Assembly: GCF_004362825.1 (NCBI RefSeq)
Contig: NZ_SNXZ01000009.1
Span: 1 to 64,000, forward strand
Reading direction: 5' to 3'
From: Labedaea rhizosphaerae
GTDB taxonomy: Bacteria > Actinomycetota > Actinomycetes > Mycobacteriales > Pseudonocardiaceae
Length of the DNA: 64,000 nucleotides
Shown here: positions 7,942 through 15,932 of the stretch, in pieces
Position numbering within the stretch: position 1 is the first letter of the stretch
How the letters are laid out: every line of letters starts with the position of its first letter
Notes under the pieces: model-generated
What the model saw: only the letters and a program-made list of their open reading frames with translations
Databases searched by the model: none
Told to the model about the DNA's origin: nothing
Position numbers and translations under genes: made by a program

Positions 7942-8828
7942 GACCCAGCCCTCGATGACCGGGTCTTGCGCCGCAGCACCAGGAGGCCGGGCAGGCTCGC
8001 GATAAGGCTGAGCACGCCGTAGGCGACCGAGGTGCTCAGGCCCGCCCCCGACCCGAGCCCGGCCGCGCCGAACAGGACGGCCGTCGCTCCCTCGCGGGGT
8101 CCCCAGCCGGCGACGTTGAGCGGCAGCCCCATGGCGAGCAGGGCGATGATCAGCAGCGGCGCCAGCTGGCCGACCGAAGCGGTGACCCCGGTCGCGTGCG
8201 CGGCGATCACGAACAACGTGAGGTGCCCGGCGAGCGCCGCCGCGGAAAGCCCCAGCACGGGCGGCAAGACCCCGCCGAGGGCGCTTCGCCGCTCCTTGCG
8301 GAGCAGGAGCCAGCCGACGACCAGTGCCGCCGCCATGACGCCGACGCCGATCAGCAGGCAGCCGGTGAGACCACCCAGGGCCGGCCCCGTGGCGATGGCG
8401 CCCATGGCTGCGACCACGACGACGAGCTGGCCGGCGGAACGCTCCACGACCACCGCGGGCACGCCGTGGGTCACAGCGCGGTGCACGTCGCCGAGCACGC
8501 CGGCCGGCAGCACGTTGTTCAACAGCTGCGCCCGGTAGTAGTGGCCGACGGCGGGGCGCAACGGGAACCGGGTGCCCAGACGTTCGGCCACGATCCGCCA
8601 GCGCAGCGCGCACAGCACGGTCGTGCCGAAGCCGATCAGCAGCGCGGCCGCCACCGACAGGACGTTGACGGCCCGCAGTCCGTCCACAATGGAACCGGTG
8701 CCCAGTTTCCAGGCGGCGATGCCGAGGATGGCGGCACCACCGAGCACACGAACCCACGGCCAGATCCGGGCACCGGCCGGGATTCGGACGGCCGGTGGGG
8801 CCGGTGCCGGTGCGGCTATCGCGACCAT
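7938..8828 (-). CDS. Lysylphosphatidylglycerol synthase TM-region (UPF0104) family membrane protein
   Basis: A 296-residue polytopic membrane protein with about seven hydrophobic segments, and the family signatures LRWRIVAERLG, YYRAQLLNNVLPAGVLGDVHRA and LPLNVAGWGPREGATA. The family covers the flippase half of MprF and many stand-alone proteins next to glycosyltransferases; a role in moving a lipid-linked or glycosylated product across the membrane is plausible but unproven. ATG at 8828 has GGGGAG just upstream. It overlaps the end of the glycosyltransferase gene by 13 bases and the start of the cyclohydrolase by 4. Confidence 0.82.
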   Translation of the reverse strand: MVAIAAPAPAPPAVRIPAGARIWPWVRVLGGAAILGIAAWKLGTGSIVDGLRAVNVLSVAAALLIGFGTTVLCALRWRIVAERLGTRFPLRPAVGHYYRAQLLNNVLPAGVLGDVHRAVTHGVPAVVVERSAGQLVVVVAAMGAIATGPALGGLTGCLLIGVGVMAAALVVGWLLLRKERRSALGGVLPPVLGLSAAALAGHLTLFVIAAHATGVTASVGQLAPLLIIALLAMGLPLNVAGWGPREGATAVLFGAAGLGSGAGLSTSVAYGVLSLIASLPGLLVLRRKTRSSRAGS

Positions 8829-9811
8829 GTCGGCTCCCCGGTCAGCACGGCCCGGAGCAGGCGCGATGGCTCGTCCCACCCCGAGAGCCGGTCCCGGCGC
8901 GACCGTGCCGCCGCACGCAATCGGGCACGCAATTCCGGGTCGGTCAGCCAGGCGCGCAGCGCGTCACGCAACGCGGCGACGTCGTCCGGTGCGACGAGCA
9001 ACCCGGACGCGCCCACGGTGTCCGGCAACGCGTCCACGGCGGTGGCCAGCACCGGGATCCCGCGGGCCAGCGCCTCGGTGATCACCATCCCGTATGTCTC
9101 GCCGCGCGAGGGCAGCACGAGCAGGTCCGCCGTGTCGTAGCGTGCGTTCAGCTCGGCATCGGACAGCGCGCCGGCGATGGTCATACCGGCGGGCACGCGC
9201 AGCCGCGCCACGAAGCCGGGATCGCGGTGCAGCGAACCGACACAGGTGCACGACCAGTCGAGCTCGGCCAGTTCCGTCAGCGCGGCCGCGAGCAGGTCCT
9301 GGCCCTTGCGTGGGGTCAGCGATCCCACGCACAGCAACCGGTTCCCGGGCCCGGCCGGTGCCAGCGGAGCCGGGTCGACGCCCGGCTCGACCACCCGCAC
9401 CTTGTCCGGCGCGAGCCCGTGGTGCTCGATCGCCCGCCGCCGCGCCCACGCGCTGGTCGCCACGACGGCGTCGACGGCGTGCAAGGCCTCGTGTTCCCGC
9501 CGGTCCAGGTCGGCCGCCACCTCCGGCGCCAAGCCGGTCTCGTCGGCCAGCTGCAGGTGCAGCAACACCACCAGTCGCAAGCGAGTTGCTTGGGGCACAA
9601 CGACTTCCGGCGCCGGGCAGGCCACCAGACCGTCGAGCACGGCCGATGCGCCGTCCGGCAGCTCGGCCAACGCCCGAGCCAAGTCCTCCGAGCCATCGAC
9701 CCGGACCAGCGGCAGGCCCGCGGCCTGCGCGATCCGGCGGTCGTAGGTGTTGCCACCGCTGGCATACGCCCGGTCGTCGACATCGGCCGGCACAACGAAT
9801 ACGGGAGTCAC
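8816..9811 (-). CDS. Glycosyltransferase family 4 protein
   Basis: A 331-residue GT-B retaining glycosyltransferase. The C-terminal donor-binding domain has [14 protein letters not shown] (about 165) and the E-x7-E region [14 protein letters not shown] (about 245), hallmarks of GT4. The N-terminal acceptor domain is short and divergent, beginning [21 protein letters not shown]. The acceptor is unknown; by context it may be the pterin- or pyrimidine-derived product of this operon (inference). The GTG start overlaps the PTPS-like gene's TGA. Confidence 0.87.
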   Translation of the reverse strand: MTPVFVVPADVDDRAYASGGNTYDRRIAQAAGLPLVRVDGSEDLARALAELPDGASAVLDGLVACPAPEVVVPQATRLRLVVLLHLQLADETGLAPEVAADLDRREHEALHAVDAVVATSAWARRRAIEHHGLAPDKVRVVEPGVDPAPLAPAGPGNRLLCVGSLTPRKGQDLLAAALTELAELDWSCTCVGSLHRDPGFVARLRVPAGMTIAGALSDAELNARYDTADLLVLPSRGETYGMVITEALARGIPVLATAVDALPDTVGASGLLVAPDDVAALRDALRAWLTDPELRARLRAAARSRRDRLSGWDEPSRLLRAVLTGEPTWSR

Positions 9812-10206
9812 AGCGTGCGCCGGTAGGTCGCGGAAGCCACGTGGGATTCCTTCAACGTCACCACGAGTTCGGCGATCCCGCGGGCGCTTTCGCCCAGCGC
9901 GCCGCCGTGGATCCGGTCGGCCAGCCGGTCGGCGATCACCTTCGCCAGGTACTCGGTGGTGGTGTTGATCCCGCTGAACGCCGGCTCCTCGTCGAGGTTG
10001 CGGTAGTTCAGGTCGGCGAGCACGGCGCTCAGCTGGTCCGTCGCGAGCCCGATGTCCACCACCACGTTGTCGGCGTCCAGTTCGGCGCGGTGGAACTCGG
10101 CGTCCACCACGTAGGTGGCGCCGTGCAGTCGCTGCGCGGGGCCGAAGACGTCGCCGCGAAAGCTGTGCGCGATCATGACGTGGTCACGGACCGTGATGCT
10201 GAACAT
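9808..10206 (-). CDS. Divergent 6-pyruvoyl/6-carboxy-tetrahydropterin synthase homologue
   Basis: A 132-residue T-fold protein of the PTPS/QueD family; that family converts dihydroneopterin triphosphate to pterins or 7-deazaguanine precursors. The metal centre is altered. His14 (MIAHSF) and His28 are kept, but the usual HGHNY is HGATY, so the second His of the HxH pair is Ala30. The catalytic Cys that normally sits four residues before that motif is also absent. Either the active site has been rebuilt for another substrate or the protein binds a pteridine without classic chemistry. ATG at 10206 has GAGGAG about 9 bases upstream. Confidence 0.82.
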   Translation of the reverse strand: MFSITVRDHVMIAHSFRGDVFGPAQRLHGATYVVDAEFHRAELDADNVVVDIGLATDQLSAVLADLNYRNLDEEPAFSGINTTTEYLAKVIADRLADRIHGGALGESARGIAELVVTLKESHVASATYRRTL

Positions 10207-10221
10207 CCGTTTGCTCCTCGC

Positions 10222-11178
10222 TCACCTGTGGTCGTAGATAACACGCGTGGCGAGCGCGGGTAGTTCACCGGAGAATAGTTTCGGCAGGTCGGCGAACCGG
10301 CACTCCTTGGCGACCAACGCGTCGAAGCGATCATCGGCGAGCAGCTCCATGGCCAGGGCAAGACGCTCAGCGTGACCGCGGCGCCCGCGCCGGTTGGCCG
10401 CGATGGCCCCCACCTGGCTGGCCCGCACGGCCAGGCGCCGGGAGTGGAACCACTCGCCGAGCGGCACCCGCACGGGCCGGTCGCCGTACCAGCTCAGCTC
10501 GTGCACGACGCCGTCCGGGCCGAGCAGCTCGAGCGAGCGCCGCAGCCCCGCTTCGGTGGCGCTCGCGTGCACCACGAAGTCGCAGCCGCCGCGGGCCTGA
10601 TCCGGCGTCACGAACTCGACGCCCAGCGCCGCGGCCAGGTCGGCTCGCGACGGATCGACGTCCACCAGCTGCACCCGGATGGCGGGGAAGCCGGCCAGCA
10701 CCGCCGCGATGCTCGCCCCGATCATCCCCGCCCCCACCACGGCCACCCGGTCGCCGAGCATCGGGCCCGCGTCCCACACGGCGTTCACGGCGGTCTCGAC
10801 CGTGCCCGCCAGCACGGCGCGCTCGGCCGGGACCTCGTCGGGAACGAGGGTCACAGCGCTCGCCGGGACCACGTAGCGGGTCTGGTGCGGGTAGAGGCAG
10901 AACACCGTGTGCCCGCGCAGCTCGCCGTGCTCCACGACGCCGACGTTGAGGTAGCCGTACTTGACCGGTGCCGGGAACTCGCCCTCCTGGAACGGCGCCC
11001 GCATGTCGGCGTGCTGGCTGGGTGGCACCTTGCCGTGGAAGACCAGTGACTCGGTGCCCCGGCTGACCGCCGAGTAGAGCGTGCGCACCACCACGTCGTC
11101 CGGCCCGGGGTCGGGCAGCCGCACCGGTCGTAGTTCGCCCTGGCCAGGGGCCCGCACCCAGAACGCTTCGTCGTCCAC
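10222..11178 (-). CDS. Medium-chain dehydrogenase/reductase lacking the catalytic zinc ligands
   Basis: A 318-residue MDR-superfamily protein with the nucleotide-binding motif [11 protein letters not shown] near residue 150. The position of the usual catalytic CGTD is occupied by SRGTES, and the structural-zinc four-cysteine loop is missing, so it is zinc-independent, in the manner of BchC-like dehydrogenases. It is first in the operon MDR, PTPS-like, GT4, TM protein, cyclohydrolase, and probably reduces or oxidises a carbonyl/alcohol on the product (inference). The start is uncertain: GTG at 11178 has only a weak GGAGA right beside it. Confidence 0.8.
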   Translation of the reverse strand: MDDEAFWVRAPGQGELRPVRLPDPGPDDVVVRTLYSAVSRGTESLVFHGKVPPSQHADMRAPFQEGEFPAPVKYGYLNVGVVEHGELRGHTVFCLYPHQTRYVVPASAVTLVPDEVPAERAVLAGTVETAVNAVWDAGPMLGDRVAVVGAGMIGASIAAVLAGFPAIRVQLVDVDPSRADLAAALGVEFVTPDQARGGCDFVVHASATEAGLRRSLELLGPDGVVHELSWYGDRPVRVPLGEWFHSRRLAVRASQVGAIAANRRGRRGHAERLALAMELLADDRFDALVAKECRFADLPKLFSGELPALATRVIYDHR

Positions 11179-11200
11179 TCTCCACGGATACCACGGCGAG

Positions 11201-11218
11201 GGTGGGGTTAGACCCACC
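11201..11218. promoter_or_regulatory. Inverted repeat between divergent operons
   Basis: GGTGGG-GTTAGA-CCCACC is a perfect 6+6 dyad in the gap between the MDR gene and the ABC transporter gene. It is a candidate operator for one or both directions. A TAGCGT box at 11263-11268, 7 bases before GTG 11276, is a candidate leaderless -10 for the ABC operon. Confidence 0.45.
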
Positions 11219-11275
11219 ATCGTTCGGCATCCAGCACCCTCGGCACGTGGCCTTGTGCTGCCTAGCGTCGAATGC

Positions 11276-12040
11276 GTGATGAGTAGCGATGCGGCGGTCC
11301 GGCTCGACGGGGTCCGCAAGGTGTACGGCAGGGGCGGGCGCGGGGTCGTGGCGCTCGACGGGGTCAGCGTCGAGTTCCCGGTCGGCACGTTCACCGCGGT
11401 GATGGGGCCTTCGGGATCCGGCAAGAGCACGCTGTTGCACTGTGCGGCCGGGCTCGACCGGCCGACCAGCGGCTCCGTGGTCCTCGACGGCCAGGAGCTG
11501 GTCCAGCTGCGGGAGAAGAAGCTGACCGCGCTGCGCCGGGACCGGATCGGCTTCGTGTTCCAGGGGTTCAACCTGCTGCCGGCCCTGACGGTGCGGCAGA
11601 ACGTGACGCTGCCGCTGCGCCTGGCCGGCAAGCGCGTCCCGCGCCCGGCGGTCGATGCCGCGCTCGCCCGGGTTGGGCTGGCCGATCGGGTGAACCACCG
11701 GCCCGGCGAGCTCTCCGGCGGGCAGCAACAGCGCGTGGCCATCGCCCGCGCGCTGATCACCCAGCCGGCCGTGATCTTCGCCGACGAGCCCACCGGCGCG
11801 CTGGACACCCGCACCTCGCGCGAGGTGCTGCGGCTGCTGCGCGAGACCGTCCGGCAGGCCGGGCAGACCGTGGTGATGGTGACCCACGACCCGGTCGCCG
11901 CGTCCTACGCCGACCGCGTGCTCTTCCTCGCCGACGGCAAGCTGGTCGGGGAGCTGCGCCAGCCCACCGCCGACGCCGTCGCGGAACGGATGACGCACCT
12001 GGGCGCGTGGGCGGCAGAGCCGGCGGGGGCGACCCGATGA
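11276..12040 (+). CDS. ABC transporter ATP-binding protein (MacB/LolD type)
   Basis: A 254-residue ATPase, one residue shorter if the adjacent ATG at 11279 is used. Walker A is GPSGSGKST, the Q-loop is [10 protein letters not shown], the signature is LSGGQQQR and Walker B is VIFADEP followed by TGALD; the switch His is in VMVTHD. TGALD after Walker B and FQGFNLLP are typical of MacB/LolD-type ATPases that pair with FtsX-fold permeases. The next gene, overlapping by ATGA, is such a permease. GTG 11276 is favoured by the -10 box 7 bases upstream. Confidence 0.92.
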   Translation: MMSSDAAVRLDGVRKVYGRGGRGVVALDGVSVEFPVGTFTAVMGPSGSGKSTLLHCAAGLDRPTSGSVVLDGQELVQLREKKLTALRRDRIGFVFQGFNLLPALTVRQNVTLPLRLAGKRVPRPAVDAALARVGLADRVNHRPGELSGGQQQRVAIARALITQPAVIFADEPTGALDTRTSREVLRLLRETVRQAGQTVVMVTHDPVAASYADRVLFLADGKLVGELRQPTADAVAERMTHLGAWAAEPAGATR

Positions 12041-14598
12041 TCGCGTTGGCACTGCGCACGCTGCGGCGGCGCACGGGCGGCATGATCGGCACGTTCGTGG
12101 CGATCTTCTTCGGCGCTGCCGCGGTGCTCGCCTGTGGCGGGCTGATGGAGTCCGGGATCCACGCCTCGGCCCAGCCCCAGCGGCTCGCGGCGGCGGCCGT
12201 GGTGGTCACCGGGAACCAGGACCTCGAAGTGGCCAAGAACGACCCCGACGAGGACGACAAGGAGAAGTTCCGGTCCGCGACCCTGCCGGAGCGCGTCCGG
12301 CTGGACGCGGGCGTGGTGTCGAAGGTCGCCGCGGTGCCGGGGGTGGCGGCCGCGGTCGCGGATGTGTCGTTCGCGGCGGTGCCCGTGCGCGACGACCGCC
12401 CGCTGCGCGACGGTGCCGTCTACGGCCATGGCTGGTCCTCAGCCGCGCTCGCGCCGTTCACGCTGAACGGCACCGCACCCCGCGGTCCCGGCGAGGTCGT
12501 GCTCGACCCAAGTCTGGCGGCGGGCGTGCCGATCGGCTCGCCGGTGTCCATTGTGGTCGGTGGCGTCATGCATTCCTACAAGCTCACCGGCGTCGCCACC
12601 GCACCGGCCCCGACGCGGGACGGCGCGGTGTTCTTCGACGACGCCACCGCCGCGACCCTGTCCGGGCACCCGGGCCGCATCGACGCGGTGGGGGTGCTCG
12701 CGGCGCCCGGCACGGACGCGAACGCGTTGGCGGACAAGGTTTCGGCGGTCGCGCCGGGCCTGGTCGCGCGCACCGGCGCGGACCGCGCGCTGCTGGAGTT
12801 CCCCGAACTCTCCCTCGACAGCGAGAACCTGATCGTCCTGTCCGCCGTCTCCGGCGGCATGTCGGTGATGGTCGCGATCTTCGTCGTGGTGGCGACCTTG
12901 GCCCTGTCCTTGCAGCAGCGGCAACGGGAACTGGCCTTGCTGCGTGCCGTCGGCGCGACCCCGCGGCAGCTGCGCCGGATGGTGGTGGGGGAGGCCGCCG
13001 TGATCGCCCTGATCGCCGGTGCGCTGGGTTGCCTGCCCGGCAACGCCCTCGGGCGCTGGCTCTTCGGGCAGCTGGCCGAGCACGGCATCGTGCCGCGGGT
13101 CATGGAGTACCGGCAGGGCTGGGTCCCGATGGTGGTGGCGGCCGGTGCCGCGCTGCTGATCGCGGTGCTCGGCGCGCTGGTCGCCGGGCGCAAGGCGGCC
13201 ACGACCCGGCCGACCGAGGCGCTGAGCGAGGCCGCCGTGCCGCGGCGGTGGCTCGGACCAGTCCGGCTGGTCCTCGCCGTCCTGGCCTTCGGTGGCGGCA
13301 CCGCCCTGATGATCGTGACGTTGACCGTGTTCGACGGGCCGATCGCCGCGAGCACCGCGGGTCCGACCGTGCTGGTGTGGGCGCTGGGCCTGGCCATGAT
13401 CTCACCCGGCGTCACCCGGGTGATGGTCGCGATCGTGCGCTGGCCGCTGCGGCTGGTCACCGGCATCCCCGGCTACCTGGCGACCGCCAACGCGCGGGCC
13501 AACACCGTGCGGGTCGCGGCGGCCGTCACGCCGATCATGCTGGCCAGCGGGATCGCCACCGGCATGATCTACCTGCAGACCACCCAGGTGGACGCGCAGC
13601 AGCGCGCCTTCACCGAGTCGCTGCGGGCGGACGCCGTCGTCACGTCGGGCACCGGCGGCCTCGCGCCGGACGTGCTTCCCGCCATCGCCAAGCTGCCGCA
13701 GGTGGCGGGCGCGTCGGAACTGATCACCAGCAAGGTGTGGGTGCAGCAACCGTTCGACGACGGATCGGACGCCGAGGACGGCACGCCGGTCCAGGGCGTC
13801 ACTGGCGCCGCGGCGGCACAGACCGTGGCGGCGACCGTGCGGAGCGGGGCGCTGGACAAGCTCAGCGGCAACACCATCGCCCTGCCGACCGGCCGGGCGG
13901 GCGATCTCGGTCTGCACGTCGGCGACAAGATGTCGGTGCGGCTCGGCGATGGCGCGGTGGCCGGCCTGACCGTCGTGGCGCTGCTGGACACCAAGCCAGG
14001 CTTCGACTCGTTCCTGCTGCCCGCCGACCTGCTCGCCCAGCACACGACCAGCGGCCTGGCCAACCAGATCCTGGTCCGCGCGAAGCCCGGCGTCGACCAG
14101 GCGGCCTTGGCCGGTGCGTTGCGGCAGGCGGTCGCCGGCCGTCCCGGGGTGGCGGTCGGCAACCGGGACGCGATGCTCGCCGCGAACCTGGACCAGCAGC
14201 AGGTCGGCGCCTGGGTCAACTACCTGATGGTCGGCATGATCACGCTCTACACCGTCATCGCCGTGGTGAACACGCAGGTGATGGGCACGGCCCGGCGGCG
14301 GCGCGAGTTCGGCCTGCAGCGGCTCACCGGCGTGCACCGCGGCCAGGTGCTGCGGATGATGGCCGTGGAGGCCGGGCTGGTCGCCCTGGTCGGGCTCGTG
14401 CTGGGCACGCTCGTGTCGATGACCACGCTGGTGCCGTTCAGCCTGCTGGTCAACGACTCGCCCATCCCGTCGGGGCCGTTCGGGATCTACCTCGGCGTGG
14501 TCGGCGCGGCCGTCGCCCTGGTCTACCTCGGGACGCTGCTGCCGGCGTGGCTGGCGACACGGGGCCGTCCGGCGGAGGCCGTCGCCGCGGACGAGTGA
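12037..14598 (+). CDS. FtsX-family ABC transporter permease, two-repeat form
   Basis: An 853-residue permease with an N-terminal membrane helix, an extracytoplasmic domain (about 50-260), three helices with the FtsX core (QQRQRELALLRAVGATPRQL), one further helix pair, a second extracytoplasmic domain (about 520-720) and a second FtsX core (RRRREFGLQRLTGVHRGQVL). Such duplicated permeases with a MacB-like ATPase usually export peptides, lipids or antibiotics or act in mechanotransmission rather than import. No substrate-binding protein or adjacent two-component system is visible. ATG 12037 overlaps the ATPase stop. Confidence 0.92.
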   Translation: MIALALRTLRRRTGGMIGTFVAIFFGAAAVLACGGLMESGIHASAQPQRLAAAAVVVTGNQDLEVAKNDPDEDDKEKFRSATLPERVRLDAGVVSKVAAVPGVAAAVADVSFAAVPVRDDRPLRDGAVYGHGWSSAALAPFTLNGTAPRGPGEVVLDPSLAAGVPIGSPVSIVVGGVMHSYKLTGVATAPAPTRDGAVFFDDATAATLSGHPGRIDAVGVLAAPGTDANALADKVSAVAPGLVARTGADRALLEFPELSLDSENLIVLSAVSGGMSVMVAIFVVVATLALSLQQRQRELALLRAVGATPRQLRRMVVGEAAVIALIAGALGCLPGNALGRWLFGQLAEHGIVPRVMEYRQGWVPMVVAAGAALLIAVLGALVAGRKAATTRPTEALSEAAVPRRWLGPVRLVLAVLAFGGGTALMIVTLTVFDGPIAASTAGPTVLVWALGLAMISPGVTRVMVAIVRWPLRLVTGIPGYLATANARANTVRVAAAVTPIMLASGIATGMIYLQTTQVDAQQRAFTESLRADAVVTSGTGGLAPDVLPAIAKLPQVAGASELITSKVWVQQPFDDGSDAEDGTPVQGVTGAAAAQTVAATVRSGALDKLSGNTIALPTGRAGDLGLHVGDKMSVRLGDGAVAGLTVVALLDTKPGFDSFLLPADLLAQHTTSGLANQILVRAKPGVDQAALAGALRQAVAGRPGVAVGNRDAMLAANLDQQQVGAWVNYLMVGMITLYTVIAVVNTQVMGTARRRREFGLQRLTGVHRGQVLRMMAVEAGLVALVGLVLGTLVSMTTLVPFSLLVNDSPIPSGPFGIYLGVVGAAVALVYLGTLLPAWLATRGRPAEAVAADE

Positions 14599-14621
14599 GG
14601 CGGATGGGTAGGGTTCGGGAC

Positions 14622-15380
14622 GTGTTGCCCGAGGTCACCGCCATCCGTTACGTGGCGCCGTTGCGTGAAGGCGGGTCGTTGCCCGGCGTGGTCGAGGCCG
14701 ACGACCTCGGCACGTACGTCGCCAAGTTCGTCGGCGCCGGGCAGGGCGTGAAGGCACTGGCCGCGGAGGTGATCACCGGGGAACTCGGCCGGCGCATCGG
14801 GCTGCGGGTGCCGCGGCTGGTGCGTCTGGCGATCGACCCGGTGATCGGACGAGCCGAGCCGGACGAGGAAGTGCAGGACCTGTTGCGTGCCAGCGGCGGC
14901 ATCAACCTCGGCGTCGACTTCCTGCCCGGTGCCATCGGTTTCGACCCGTACGCCCACCAGATCGCGCCGGACGAGGCGTCGACGGTGTTGTGGCTCGACG
15001 CGTTCACCCAGAACGTCGACCGCAGCTGGCGCAACCCGAACCTGCTGATGTGGCACGGCGAGCTGTGGGCCATCGACCACGGTGCGTCGCTGTACTTCCA
15101 CCACAACTGGCCGCGCGCGGCCGCGGGCGTGCACCGAGCGTACGACGCCTCGGACCACGTGTTGCTCGCGCAGGCGACCACGTTGCCCGCCGTCGATACC
15201 CGGCTGGCCGACCTCGTCACACCGGCGGTTCTTTCGTCCGTTGTGGACCTGGTGCCGGACGAGTGGCTGACCGACCCGGCGTTCGACGGGCCGGCGGGGG
15301 AGCGGGCGGCATACGTGGCGCACCTGAGCGAGCGGCTGACCGACCGCGTGGCGTGGCTGCCCAAGGCGGTGGCCGCGTGA
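14622..15380 (+). CDS. HipA-like kinase domain protein
   Basis: A 252-residue protein matching the HipA/PI4K-like kinase fold, shorter than E. coli HipA (about 440). YVAKF (Lys35) matches the ATP-binding lysine, NVDRSWRNPN (Asp133, Asn138/140) the catalytic loop, and AIDHG (Asp152) the metal-binding DFG equivalent. The HipA N-terminal subdomain and an adjacent HipB-type HTH antitoxin are missing. GTG at 14622 is chosen because TAGGGT lies 7 bases upstream (leaderless pattern); ATG at 14604 is the alternative. The DUF3037 gene follows at once, and the two are probably a functional pair. Confidence 0.82.
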   Translation: MLPEVTAIRYVAPLREGGSLPGVVEADDLGTYVAKFVGAGQGVKALAAEVITGELGRRIGLRVPRLVRLAIDPVIGRAEPDEEVQDLLRASGGINLGVDFLPGAIGFDPYAHQIAPDEASTVLWLDAFTQNVDRSWRNPNLLMWHGELWAIDHGASLYFHHNWPRAAAGVHRAYDASDHVLLAQATTLPAVDTRLADLVTPAVLSSVVDLVPDEWLTDPAFDGPAGERAAYVAHLSERLTDRVAWLPKAVAA

Positions 15381-15736
15381 TGGATCCCTTCGAGTACGCG
15401 GTGATCCGGATCGTGCCGTCCATCGAACGCGGCGAGCTGATCAACGCGGGTGTGCTGCTCTACTGCCAGCAGAAGGACTTCCTGGGCGCGCGCACCCGCC
15501 TGCACGAGGCGCGCCTGCTGGCCCTCGCGCCGGACATCGACGTCGCCGCGGTCGCGCAAGCCCTCAACGGCTGGGCCCATTTGTGCGGCACCAGCGACAA
15601 GCTCAAGCCAGGGGAGCGGTTCCGCTGGCTCACGGCCCCGCGCAGCACCATCGTCCAACCCGGTCCCGTCCACACAGGACTGACGGCCGACCCCGCCGCG
15701 GAGCTCGACCGCCTCCTGAGCCGCCTCGTCGACTGA
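15380..15736 (+). CDS. DUF3037 family protein
   Basis: A 118-residue soluble protein with the family opening FEYAVIRIVPSIERGELINAGVLLYC. Function is unknown. The start ATG overlaps the kinase stop (GTGATGG), so the genes are translationally coupled; GTG at 15377 would add one residue. HipA-like kinase plus DUF3037 is a pairing I recall from other actinobacteria, suggesting that the small protein is a partner, regulator or substrate of the kinase (inference). Confidence 0.85.
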   Translation: MDPFEYAVIRIVPSIERGELINAGVLLYCQQKDFLGARTRLHEARLLALAPDIDVAAVAQALNGWAHLCGTSDKLKPGERFRWLTAPRSTIVQPGPVHTGLTADPAAELDRLLSRLVD

Positions 15737-15795
15737 CCGCCCATCGCGGACCGCCTCCCTCCGGCCTCTCCCATTACACAACTATCTTCTAGTAA

Positions 15796-15872
15796 CTATA
15801 TAGATGTCCAATATGTCCGCCGGAGCCGCGCCTCGCCATCCACGCCCACCCAAAAGCGCCAAGGCAGGGGAG
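15796..15872 (+). repeat. Intergenic element, copy 1 (CTATATAGATGTCC family)
   Basis: It begins with CTATATAGATGTCC, then RATA and TCCGCCG, and ends AAGGCAGGGGAG. It shares its AT-rich start and AAAAG...AAGG.CAGGGGAG end with a second element at 17549-17625. It is preceded by an AT-rich stretch unusual for this genome and followed directly by a 40-bp palindrome. The rest of the gap 15737-15932 shows no gene. It may be an operator, a promoter or a structured RNA. Confidence 0.5.
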
Positions 15873-15873
15873 T

Positions 15874-15913
15874 GGTTCGCATCAGACGCGGGGCCCCGCG
15901 TCTGATGCGAACC
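15874..15913. terminator. Perfect 40-bp palindrome, likely bidirectional terminator
   Basis: GGTTCGCATCAGACGCGGGG is followed at once by its exact reverse complement, giving two 20-base arms with no loop. It lies between the convergent ends of the DUF3037 gene (15736) and the amidase gene (15933), so termination of both transcripts is the simplest role. No U-tract follows, as is usual in actinobacteria. Confidence 0.75.
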
Positions 15914-15932
15914 CGATCAGGTGGCCGAAGCG

